Below are positions 1 to 10,126 of a stretch of DNA of 64,000 bases, one piece after another (position 1 is the stretch's first letter; the number at the start of each line of letters is the position of its first letter). This DNA is from Triatoma infestans (taxonomy: Eukaryota; Arthropoda; Insecta; Hemiptera; Reduviidae): assembly GCA_011037195.1 (NCBI GenBank), contig JAAEAF010000659.1:1-64000 (forward strand), written 5' to 3'. The notes under the pieces were generated by a model. It did not search any database, was not told where the DNA came from, and saw only the letters and a list, made by a program, of their open reading frames with translations. The position numbers and the translations under genes were made by a program.

Positions 1-1498
1 TTTTCTAATAATAACCACAGTCCAAATCGTTCGTTAGTAGGTTTTACTTTTCTTCCATAGAGCTGAGAAACACTTAACACTTTGTGCGAGCCAATGTTGT
101 CTCTGCCGATGACCGATTAACACTTAATTACAAAGGACTCCACTATGAGTTAAATCTCCACTTTCCTTTTTAAGATAATTTTTTGTTTTGTTTATCGATC
201 AACTATATTTACAGAATCTAATATATCGTTTTCTTTTTGGTAATGCTTAAAGTCGTTGGATCTGTTATCTAACGCAATGTACGACGAAATAGTTAATAAT
301 ATGTTTGTCGAACTAATTGTTTATGCAATTAAAGAAAGGGGGAAAAAAAAAGCTAGTGTTTAACCAGAGATTTAATAACTGTTGTATCTCAATTTACATA
401 TCAAATTCCACATATTTAATCACTTTTCTAATCTAAAACGAACTCAATTTACACACATATTTCCGTCAATTCTTGCAAAGAAGAGATGTAAGTTTTCGGT
501 TAGTATTAAGTAGAAAGGCCTTTCTTACAAAGTTGACATGTAGAAATAAAAGTAAGAATAGCGTTTATGCGTAACATATTAAACTAGTAATTTAAATGGA
601 ACTTATATATTTTTTAAACACCTTTTCTTAGAGCAAAAGTAATTTTCTCTAGAGATAATACGGTAAGGTTGCAGTAAATTACTAGTTTGAAAATGCTTGC
701 AGGTTTGCAGTTTAAAATTGTAAAATCGAAAGTGCGTATCTAGAAGCTTAACAGTAAGAACTAAAAGCAGGATGTGCGGTATATAAGCATGTATTAAAAC
801 TAGTAATTTAAACTGCAAAACTTACAGTAGTTATCTCTAGAGAAAATTATTTTGCTCTAATAAAAAGTGTTTTAAAAATAATAGTTCCATTTAAATTACT
901 AGTGGTAAGGGTAAGCTCACCGCTATTCTTACTTTTATTTCGTAAATGTCAATGTTGTAAGAAAGGCACTTTCTACATTTCTAACCGAAAACTTACATTC
1001 TCTTCTTTGCAAGAATTGACGGAAATATGTGTGTAAATTGAGTACGTTTTAGATCAGAAATGTGATTAAATATGTGGAATTTGATACGTAAATTGAGATA
1101 CAACAGTTATTAAATCTCTGGTTAAACACTAGCTTTTTTTTCCCCCCCCCTTTCTTTAATTGCATAAACAATTAGTTCGACAAAACATATTATTAACTAT
1201 TTCGTCGTACATTGTGTTAGATAACAGATCCAACGACTTTAAGCAGTACCAAAAAGAAAACGATATATTAGATTCTATAAATATAGTTGATCGATAAACA
1301 AAACAAAAAATTATCTTAAAAAGGAAAGTGGAGATTTAACTCATAGTTTCCCTTTGTAGTCCTTTGTAATTAAGTGTTAATCGGTCATCGGCAGAGACAA
1401 CATGGTGGCTCGCACAAAGTGTTAAGTGTTTCTCAGCTCTATGGAAGAAAAGTAAAACCTACTAACGAACGATTTGGACTGTGGTTATTATTAGAAAA
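1..1498. repeat. 1.5 kb imperfect palindrome (two inverted ~700 bp arms)
   Basis: The first ~700 bases are the reverse complement of about 790-1498, with small differences and a short, partly self-similar centre near 700-790. Landmarks that pair are the tract at 1-60 with 1440-1498, the 'tcggtcatcggcagagac' region at 1380 with its complement near 105-122, and the 'tctctagaga' boxes near 650 and 835. The arm contains several copies of a short 'actagtaattta' box. A third copy of the right arm lies in direct orientation at 5630-6600. Hundreds of bases of terminal inverted repeat next to a DNA polymerase B fragment (1643-1939) fits the ends of a Polinton/Maverick-type element, here joined end to end. 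That assignment is inference; the palindrome is seen directly. Confidence 0.85.
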
Positions 1499-1642
1499 CT
1501 TGGACAACTTAATTACAAATGATTGTATATTGTGTATGTGTTTAAAAAAAAAAAAAAATAAGGACTGTTCGGTTATTATCGGCTCTGTAGTTCGGCTGTC
1601 CCCGGTGTGTTTTGTATAATAGGCTAAATAGATTTCTCTGCC

Positions 1643-1939
1643 GATAATGAATTCGAAAAAGATTTGTACAAACTTTACAATAACTCTGTGTTTGGAAAAA
1701 CTATGGAGAACGTGCGCCGTAGATTGAATATCAGACTCACCTCAAATCCCACACAGTTAGAGAAATTGATCGCTTACAAAGCAACCGACGATATGTACAA
1801 CCCTCTGGAAGACTGTTTATCCCTATTGGAAAGTAGTAAACGTTATTTCCGTCAAGCTCCAATGTATTCTGTTTCCTTTGCAAAAGATGTGGACAAGGCT
1901 AACAGACACTTTACAGAACAGTTGTTGCCTTGTATTTAA
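1643..1939 (+). pseudogene. Protein-primed DNA polymerase B fragment, Polinton/adintovirus type
   Basis: About 97 codons are open. They carry the family-B polymerase motif K-x3-N-S-x-F/Y-G (K-LYN-NSVFG), followed by the KTMENVRRR stretch typical of protein-primed polymerases of Polinton/Maverick elements and related adintoviruses. In such elements this enzyme replicates the element's own linear DNA. The exonuclease domain, the two Asp-bearing palm motifs A and C, and most of the thumb are absent. The piece starts right at the inner edge of the terminal-repeat-like arm and runs into stops near 1937, so it is an internal fragment left by deletion. No integrase, packaging ATPase or protease is recognisable nearby. 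Family call fairly sure; closest element unknown. Confidence 0.7.
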
Positions 1940-2140
1940 TAATTTGTTACAGTATGTATATTGGGCGAATAAGAACACACGAAAGTTGACTGGTATACAG
2001 TTAAACCTACCGGAAAATACCAAGAACAGAGAAAAAAAAAAAAAAAAAAGATAAATTATGTTGTTTCGACATTTCGTTTTAACTCTCTACCAATTAATTA
2101 TATATTATATTGTAGTGTGTAAACAAAGATATTGTACAGA

Positions 2141-2571
2141 TTGCGCAAAAATGTTACATTAAAAACGTTGGGGAAACGTATTTCTCAAAAACTGGAACAC
2201 TTTTTTCTACCATACCAGGAAGAGTAGATATCGAAAAGACAGGATTGGTCTCTACCAATAATGTAATTTTTTTTTCATGTCTTATCGGAAGAGAGCTAAC
2301 ATAACCAACACGCTATTGCCATATACAGTAAAAGAAATAGAACTCCCACCTCTAATGTATGTACCATATGCAAAGAAACGACACTTAGTTGTGCAAAAAT
2401 GTTACATTAAATGCGTATTTCTCAAAACACTGGAACACTGTTTTATACCATACCATAGATATCGAAAAGACAGGATTGGTACCATGTCTTACGGAAGAGA
2501 GCCGGTAGGCTATTGCCATATACAGTAAAAGAAATAGAACTCCCATGTATGGGTAAAGAAACGACACTTAG
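2141..2571 (+). repeat. Two-copy tandem duplication (~248 and ~183 bp)
   Basis: Unit 1 (2141-2388) and unit 2 (2389-2571) both begin with a 'gcaaaaatgttacatta' box. They share 'gatatcgaaaagacaggat' and end near 'aaagaaacgacacttag'. Unit 2 lacks several short internal segments. Short open frames occur in both but are interrupted and not recognised. The block lies inside what may be the decayed interior of the Polinton-like element. Confidence 0.75.
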
Positions 2572-2573
2572 AA

Positions 2574-3802
2574 CTAGGTGGATTTAAAAAGAAGGAAGAT
2601 AGACTATATACAGAAAAAAAAAACTACAGAAAGAGGAATACAAGCAACTGGTGGAAAACGAGTTGACAGAATTTAAAAATATTAAACCACATTGCAAAAC
2701 TTTGCACACAACTGGTGTTTACCGTAAACAACAAAAGAACTTTTATATATGCAGAAAAAGAAGAGTGCAAGAACTAAAAGGGTACCACAAAAACAAAAAC
2801 AAAAAAAAAAAATAGTGCCTATTGTAATAAAGAAAATGGTTACATTATAATACCGAAAAATGGGTTGGATATAATTTCCTCACCTACCGAGAGAAACCAT
2901 TTTTAACATTTACTGGTGTAACAAGTTACAATGGACACTCGTTTGCCAAAATAAGAGAAGATGGAATTTTGCACAGGAAAAATATACAAGGTACCGCTTT
3001 CAACACAACAGGAGAACGATAAAGAAATAAGAGGTCGTGTTAAAGTTTCTGAGTGCAACCGGTAAGAAGCAGTAATTTTGGTAGGCCTTAAACTAGTTCC
3101 TTATAGAAATAGACATTGCTGGTTAGTAAGAGAAATGCAAGACTTAGCTTTAGATTTTGACTATAAATTTGGACAATTTAGATAAGTTAAAACATACTCT
3201 GCCAGTAGACATAAAAAGATTTGTGTGTGTGTGTGTGTGTGTGTGTAAATTATGTATATTATTACCAAGATTATAGTATAAGGTATGGATTTGTAATTAA
3301 ACAAAATATTATGTTTGTGTTATTTATAATAGAACCGTACACATCTATGTATTATGAGAGAAAAATAATAGAGAAAACGGTGATCAATTTTTACTTTTAA
3401 TGGTTGCAATTATTTCCTTTCTTTTGTATTGCAAAAATAGAGAAACATGTATTTTTTTTATTTCTGTCAATTATTCACTTAACAACATGTAGTGCGCGCG
3501 CGCGTATGTGTGTGTGTGTGTGTGCCAGGGCTCGTAAGAAGGTGTAGGAATGCGATCTGACTAAGCAAAAATTACTTCTTTGTTATAATTTCCGTCTAAT
3601 AAAAACAAGTTAAAACATTAAACAGAACTAATAATGTTTTTCTTTTTTTTTTGGGGGGGGGGGGGATATTTTGACTAATTTCTTCCAAATGACAATAGAA
3701 TATATTTATATTTCTAATCGGTACCAATTACAACAAGTTTGGGGACAAGACACTTGTATGTTTGCAGTATTTTTTGTTTGTTTGTTTGAAACAGCTTTAG
3801 AA
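2574..3802. other. No gene recognised; microsatellites and decayed sequence
   Basis: Short open stretches in several frames at about 2580-3180 look like decayed coding sequence, but I cannot name them. Simple repeats present are (TG)n at 3222-3246, (GC)n then (TG)n at 3493-3524, and a T-then-G homopolymer run ending near 3665. Confidence 0.6.
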
Positions 3803-5040
3803 CTTTGAAATTACTAGCAAAACTGTTATTGCAATCCACAATAATTGCCAAGCGATAACTTAAGACTGTTTTAGGGCAATATACTGTATTATATTCTGTG
3901 TATATCTGTGTTGTACTTGGACTAATAGACGTTAGTGTTGGTAGAAATGTCTAAATTCCAAACAGAAGAATTCGAATTTGGATATAATGCAATCATTTCC
4001 CATTTCCTATACTATGCAAACATTGGTTTAACTTATTCCTATATTCTTCGATTAAAAAGTAACATATTGTTTAGGGCATAATTTCCTATGCCTGTTTAAG
4101 AATGTAAGACAGTAGAACAAGTTGTTTACATGTTTAAAAAGGTTGAGGAAAGCTGATTCCAATCCACAATACTTACCATGCGATAACTTAAGACTGTTTT
4201 TAGTGCAATATATGTTATATTCTATTGTATATCTGTGTTTTTCTTGGTTGTTCTTGGACTAATAGACGTTAGACAATGGGTACAAAACAAAGATTTCGAA
4301 CTTGGATATAATTTCCCCAGATTAGAAACTTATTTCTTAGTTGTTACATGTTAGAAAGGTTGAGGAAAGAACTTGGAAATTACTAGCAAAACTGTTATTG
4401 CAATCCACAATAACTGCCATGCGATAACTTAAGAATGTTTTGGTGCAATATATGTTTATATTCTATTGTATATCTGTGTTTTTCTTGGACTAATAGACAT
4501 TAGACAATGGCTACAAAACAGAAGATTTCGAACTCGGATATAATTTCCCCAGATTAGAAACTTATTTCTTATTTGTTACATGTTTAGAAAGGTTGAGGAA
4601 AGAACTTGGAAATTACTAGCAAAACTGTTATTGCAATCCACAATAATTGCCATGCGATAACTTAAGAATGTTTTAGTGCAATATATGTTTATATTCTATT
4701 GTATATCTGTGTGTTTTTCTTGGACTAATAGACATTAGACAATGGCTACAAAACAGAAGATTTCGAATTTGGATATAATGCAATCTTTCCCCAGATTAGA
4801 AACTTATAATGGTTTAACTTGTTCCAATATTCTTTTATTAAAAAGTAACATGTTTTTTAGCGCATAATATCCTATGCCTGTTTAAGAATGTAAGATGGCA
4901 GAAGAAGTTGTTACATATTTAGAAAGGTTGAGGAAAGAACTTGGAAATTACTAGCAAAACTGTTATTCCAATTCACAATACGATAACTTACGAATGTTTT
5001 GGTGCAATATATTCTTTTGTATATCTTTGTTTTTCTTGGT
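3803..5040 (+). repeat. Tandem array of five units, long (~340 bp) and short (~234 bp) forms
   Basis: The box 'gaaattactagcaaaactg' followed by 'gcgataacttaaga' and 'ggactaatagac' recurs at about 3803, 4150 (first part altered), 4371, 4605 and 4939. The spacing alternates between ~340 and ~234 bp. The long form carries an extra ~100 bp segment ('ggtttaactt...ttcctatgcctgtttaagaatg') that the short form lacks. No coding potential is seen. It lies between two copies of the terminal-repeat-like arm. Confidence 0.8.
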
Positions 5041-5630
5041 TATTCGACAGATTTAATTGTAGTCCAACTTTGCTTTGTGCAGTGATTTTACATTTTCACC
5101 TGACCAAAGACATTTAACACAATACATTCTCTACTATCTAATCATTCGTCATTTGCACATCCATGACTCTAGGAGCGAATATCAATCTGTTACTCACTAA
5201 GGAAGTTACTTCTATCTAGGTATGGTATAAATCCCATTAATTTATTAAATTCTCTATTGGAATTATATATGTAAATTGAATACTTATTAGATTACAAAAA
5301 ATATAGAATAATTCATTTACCAGTTAAATTGGAAACTGATCACTATTTTGGGGGAGTTATGTACGTAAATTGAGTGCTTCTTAGATTGCAAAAATGTAGG
5401 GGAATTTTGTACCTAAATTGAGATAAAAAGACTACTGGTTCCACTAAGTTTTCCTTTCTTTAAGTAATTGTTTAATTGTACAAACAATTAATTCGATAGA
5501 AGATTTTTTTTTTGGAAATTACATTATCTGTGTAGGATCAGCTTTCCACTGTGGTGGAATTAGACTTACTCCTGTAAAAAGACTACAGAAAAATACTACT
5601 GTAGTAAGATATTACTGCGAAACTCCGCAA
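5041..5630. other. AT-rich gap, no gene recognised
   Basis: I see no coding or RNA feature. It contains short stretches resembling the arm repeats ('gtaaattgag', 'aattagttcgat') that suggest older, more diverged terminal-repeat material. Confidence 0.5.
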
Positions 5631-6600
5631 ACTATCTCTAGAGAGAAATTACTTTTGCTCAAATAAGAAGTTGTTAACATGATTAACATATAAATTCCAG
5701 TTAATTACTAGTTTGAATAAATGCGTATATACCGCAATTCTGCTTTTATTCTTACATGTTAGCTCTAAGATACGCACTTTCGAACCTTTTACAAGTTGTA
5801 ACTGCCAACTTACAGAGTTATCTCTAGAGAAAATACTTTGTCTAATAAAAAGTGTTGTAAAACAGTTAAGTTCCATTTAATTCCTAGTTAAGACTGTACG
5901 CATTAAATGCGATTCTACTTTTATTTCTACATGTCAATTTGTAAGATAGGCACTTTCTACATTTCTAGCCGAAAACTTACATCTCTTCTTTGCAAGAATT
6001 GACGGAAATATGTGTGTAAATTGAGTCCGTTTTAGATTAGAAAAGTGATTGAATATGTGGAATTTGATACGTAAATTGAGATACAACAGTTATTAAATCT
6101 CTGGTTAAACACTAGCTTTTTTTTTTTTCCCCTTTCTTTAATTGCATAAACATATTATTAACTATTTCGTCGTACATTGCGTTAGATAACAGATCCAACG
6201 ACTTTAAGCAGTACCAAAAAGAAAACGATATATTATATTCTATAAATATAGTTGATCGATAAACAAAACAAAAAATTATCTTAAAAAGGAAAGTGGAGAT
6301 TTAACTCATAGTGGAGTCCTTTGTAATTAAGTGTTAATCGGTCATCGGCAGAGACAACATGGGCTCGCACAAAGTGTTAAGTGTTTCTCAGCTCTATGGA
6401 AGAAAAGTAAAACCTACTAACGAACGATTTGGACTGTGCTTATTATTAGAAAACTTGGACAACTTAATTACAAATGATTGTGTAATGTTTTTTTTTAAAA
6501 AAAACAATAAGGACTGTTCGGTTATTATCGGCTCTGTAGTTCGGCTGTCCTCGGTGTGTTTTGTATAATAGGCTAAATAGATTTTTCTTAAAGAAGGAAA
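5630..6600 (+). repeat. Third copy of the palindrome arm, same orientation as 790-1640
   Basis: The sequence from the 'ctctagaga' box through the 'catcggcagagacaacatg' box to 'taataggctaaatagatt' matches the right arm of the 1-1498 palindrome and its extension to ~1640, with scattered changes and a shorter poly-purine run. Short open frames here are the same accidental frames seen in the first copy, so I do not call a gene. Confidence 0.8.
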
Positions 6601-7340
6601 ATGGAAATTAAATTGTAATTGCTTACCAAAAAACCTTACACAGGTAAGTGACTCATAAATCAATATACTGTATTAAATGTCAATATACTTGATCGATAAA
6701 AGTAGATAAGTATGGTGTATAAGAAGGAACCATAGATTAAGTTTTAGTTTATTGTTTACCAAAAAAAACTCATCTGTTTACCAAAAAAACTAAGTATCTG
6801 TCTAGTGATTAAATATGCGGAATTTGGTATGTAAATTGAGATACACCAGTTATTAAATCACTAGTTTTTTCCTTTCTTTAATTGCATAAACAATTAGTTC
6901 GATAAAACATATTATTAACTTAAAAATCAATAATAATCAATATATACTGGGAAGCGATCGATATATAATTGATCGATAAATAGATTTATCTTAAATACGC
7001 TTTCTAACTTTTTAAAAATGTTTTACCCAAAAAAAAAACCTACAGAAGTGACTGCCTCATACAAAATCGATAATAATCAATACACTGGATTCAATATGTG
7101 TTATCAATATATATTTGATGGAATAATTTTTTTTTGTGTGTTTATTTCATAAGAATTTAAAATGTGCTAAAAATCTTAGGGCATTCAATTGCATCGTCAA
7201 AGTACAGATCTAACGAAAAAAAAAAAACTTACAGAATTTATTAAGTGAGTGACTAATAAAATCGATAATAATCATATACTGGATTCGATAGGTGTTATCA
7301 ATATACTTATCGATAAATAGATTTTTATCTTAAAGAATAA
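6600..7340 (+). repeat. Diverged subterminal tandem repeats (three units)
   Basis: A block of the form 'aatcgataataatcaata...ctgga...tgttatcaatat...gatcgataaatagatt' recurs at about 6640-6720, 6905-7130 and 7235-7340. Copies of 'accaaaaaaact' lie between units. Clusters of GATCGAT/ATCGAT are conspicuous. The block continues from the terminal-repeat arm and may be its subterminal region. No coding frame. Confidence 0.6.
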
Positions 7341-7499
7341 GACTTTTGTACGAATGGAAAAATACTTTTAATTAGAAATTATATTGCAAACATTGTGCAT
7401 ACATAGAGGTTAATGAACTTTTGTATGAATGGAAAAATACAGGTTAATGAACCCTGGCCTGGGGTACGTGGGGCAGAGCCTCTCTTTAAGTCTCTGTGT

Positions 7500-7560
7500 A
7501 TATATTTTATATATATCTATAGAGAGAGAGAGAGAGAGATAGAAAGTATATGAGAGAGAT
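7500..7560. repeat. (TA)n/(GA)n microsatellite
   Basis: Short TATA-rich and GA-rich simple repeats lead into a purine-rich strand. The G-rich, T-poor stretch 7725-7830 after the SINE-like head is also low complexity. Confidence 0.8.
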
Positions 7561-7614
7561 GAGGGAGAAGTATGTGGGGGTGAGGTATAAGGATCTAAAG
7601 AAAACTACTATTGC

Positions 7615-7690
7615 CAAGTTACCACTATAGCTGAGTGGTGTAAGTGATGGACTTGGATGACGAAGGTTGTGAGATCGCTTTTGCTGACCT
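7615..7690 (+). repeat. Possible tRNA-derived SINE head
   Basis: A pol III A-box-like 'tagctgagtggt' (about 7628-7639) is followed ~30 bp later by a degenerate B-box-like 'ggttgtgagatcgc'. An A-rich run follows at about 7695-7705. The spacing suits an internal tRNA-type promoter, but the B box departs from GGTTCGANNCC, so the call is weak. Confidence 0.35.
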
Positions 7691-7699
7691 AAGCAAAAA

Positions 7700-8480
7700 A
7701 AAATTAATTTTTAATATTTCTTCGCCTACAGGAAAAGGGGAGGGGAGGGGGTGAGGGAAAAGTTGGGAAAAGGTTGGGGGAGGGGAGGGGGTCATTTGGT
7801 GGGAGAGAGGTAATGTGACTAGGGTGGGAGAGGGGACGGCCGCCATCTTGTGCAAAAAAAGTGGCCTAGAACCCGTCAATCTCATCTACTGGTCTGTTTG
7901 ACCACCGTTGAACATATAGCACTTTTTGTTGCTCGTCATCAAATAATTTTCTTCTAATACCACCATCATGCCTTTTAGGCAAAGTGGTGACACTTCAGTA
8001 TCCGAGAACGGATAGACGGTCTAGCGTTCATCGGTGTGCTCGTCATACTTAATATTACTTCACTAATTCAACTATGTAGAGTTAAAATACTTAACTATGT
8101 AAATATTGTAAATATTTACACTGGGCTCAAGCCGAAGCTTACGCCCTCGCTCTGAAAAGAGCGGTTGGGTGCCTCGGTCCCCTCCTACAAGTGTTGTTCT
8201 CCCTTCAGCCCATACGGAAATGGTGCAACTACAACTTCCAAAACTCCGTCTGGTGTCCAGCCCCGGCGAACGTGGACGCAGGAGTCCACAAAGCTATACA
8301 CTGGCGTTATGGCTCGTCAAGCTCAGAAAGTTCAACACACTTATCAATAATCACTCTAAATATAGAACTTTCTTGTACAGAAGTTTTAAAATAGTTCAAC
8401 AATATCAAGCGAGGGGCGCGTGGCCACAAAAAGTGGGCAGCAACAATTGTGGCCAGCTGTGTTTACTTTACTTGCCGGAT
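7700..8480. other. No gene recognised; G-rich tract then GC-richer stretch
   Basis: 7725-7850 is a G-rich low-complexity tract. 8120-8330 is clearly more GC-rich than its surroundings and has overlapping open frames in all three forward phases, none resembling a family I know. It could be an exon or UTR remnant. Confidence 0.4.
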
Positions 8481-8484
8481 CTCC

Positions 8485-8492
8485 TATAAAAG
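8485..8492 (+). promoter_or_regulatory. TATA box upstream of virus-like gene pair
   Basis: A perfect TATAAAAG sits about 80 bp before the first open frame of the virus-like block and ~200 bp before the larger gene. Position and match suit a pol II core promoter for the degraded genes downstream. Activity is inference. Confidence 0.5.
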
Positions 8493-8564
8493 GAAGGATT
8501 ATAGCTGTGTATATTCATTTCATCGCCAGACAGCGATGGTTTGGACTTTAGGAGAGTAAATAAA

Positions 8565-8687
8565 AGGACAACTGCAGAGAAGAAAACCATCATTCCAGTG
8601 AGAACAGTTGACGAGAGAACATCGTTGACTAATAGCAATATTCGCTTTCTTCAAGCGGCAGGTTACTACTTGTTATCATCAATATGA
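8565..8687 (+). pseudogene. Short open remnant upstream of the capsid-like gene
   Basis: About 40 codons are open from 8565 to a stop at 8685-8687. The product is basic at first (RTTAEKK) and ends with TSLTNSNIRFLQAAGYYLL. There is no ATG at the head, so it is the 3' end of a longer gene or has lost its start. The stop overlaps the next reading frame, as expected in compact viral or transposon gene blocks. Function unknown. Confidence 0.35.
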
Positions 8688-9912
8688 AGTGCTAGATTTG
8701 GAAGAAAGAAGCCTGTTCGACAATTCAATTGAATGCATAGAATTGCATTCACATCACCCTTATGCATCATAAAAACTGTTGTCTGGTGATGAAATACGTT
8801 TAAGTGTACAACATCAAGATCTATATACGCTGCCCAGTCTACTCTATTTAGAGGGCAAGTTTTTAAAAGTTCTTAAAAGAAACTCAGCAATACCAACTTC
8901 ATCAAAAATAACCAATAATACATTTGTATTTCTATTTGATAAAATAAGATATGAACTGATTGGAGTCGAAATAGATCGTGTAAGAAATCCAGGAATTGCT
9001 TGCACACTCAAAGGCTTGGTTTCATTTAAGGATGGTTGTCAATACATAGAAAACTGGGGCTGGTGCTATTCTCGGAATGATACGATTAACATCACTTCAA
9101 ATGAGGGGACATTAATCTATGCATTCCTCTATCATCACTGCTGCGATTTCGTGATGACTTTCAGAAGATTGTGATCAACGTTAAACAAGAATTGATACTC
9201 GTTAGAAGCAGACAAGATGGAAATACTTACAAATTCAACCGACAGAGAGCTGAAGATGCGGTAGAAAACTGTAAAATGGAATTGGTGAAACTATGCTGGA
9301 AGCTGCCCTTGTCACCGTCAACGAACATCAGAGATTAGCTCTTACACCTCATCTCAAATCTGAAAAGGTATTTTCACTAAGTTTTAGGAGCTGGGACTCT
9401 ATGATTACCCACTATTGCCGGCAACTCAAAGACAAATCTGGTCGGTGAAAACATCAAGGAAGCTGGAAAAGCCGCGCGACCTCATATTTGCTTTTCAAAC
9501 TGAACGAGCAAATAATGTGGAAAGCAATGCTAGCCATTTTGACCATTGCAATGTGTCAAATGTAAAACTTTATTTAAATTGTAAAGCTTTTCCATACGAT
9601 GATTTGAACATAGATTTCTCAGCTAATCGTTATGCACTATTATATCTTATGTACGCTTCTTTTCAAATGTCATATTATGGGGAACAAATGTAACCTCTAA
9701 CTTCTCTGCGAAATTTTAAAGAGAAAACACCCTTAATTGTAATAGATTGTTCTAAACAGTCTGAATCTATCAAAACGGGTTCAGTTGATGTAAGATTAGA
9801 ATTTGAATAAAAAAATCCGTTCCCGCCCAACACAACGGCATATTGTCTTATTATATATGATAGAGTGGTAGAATACAACCCTCTAGCTGGCATTGTTCGG
9901 CGTATGGTATAA
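8683..9912 (+). pseudogene. Virus-like (probable capsid-type) protein of arthropod mobile elements, broken
   Basis: Stitched across frames this gives ~410 codons. The front part has SGDEIRLSVQHQDLYTL and FLFDKIRYELIGVEID, the middle INVKQELILVRS, and the back SHFDHCNVSNVKLYLN then a frame-shifted end reaching a stop at 9910-9912. I recognise an uncharacterised family that is widespread in arthropod genomes next to other virus-like genes. Its beta-rich make-up suggests a jelly-roll capsid-like fold, but that is inference. Damage includes an in-frame stop at 8770-8772, a frameshift near 9165, disruption around 9400, a stop after 9690 and a stop near 9808. It lies just downstream of a TATA box and 31 bp before another gene start. 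Confidence 0.6.
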
Positions 9913-9943
9913 AAAGATGTGAATCGTTAGCTCAGTGCTCAGT

Positions 9944-10126
9944 ATGACTCAGACAGGCGTACTGAATGCTGACTTGCAGTGCTTTGTGGATAGTGTAGGA
10001 GGTTATATTGTTAAAGAGTTTCCAATTTTTGATTATTGTTATCAAACAGTTCGGCACTGGATATTCAAACCGCCAATGCAACATAAAAAAACAGATAAAA
10101 GTAGAACTAATTATCGGCGCCAATGA
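9944..10126 (+). pseudogene. N-terminal fragment of a second virus-like gene
   Basis: An ATG at 9944 opens 60 codons. The start MTQTGVLNADLQCFVD and VGGYIVKEFPIFD look like the beginning of another protein commonly found with the preceding family in arthropod genomes. The reading is lost in an A-rich run after about 10085, so only the amino end survives. The 31 bp gap to the upstream stop suggests a compact gene block. Function unknown. Confidence 0.4.

Noticed and set aside
1374..1619. 81-codon frame repeated in the 6.36 kb copy
   Set aside because: Frame is shared because the arm DNA is shared; it breaks at the homopolymer run and has no motif.
7625..7885. Minus-strand Pro-rich open frame
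   Set aside because: Produced by the G-rich low-complexity tract; no start context or family resemblance.
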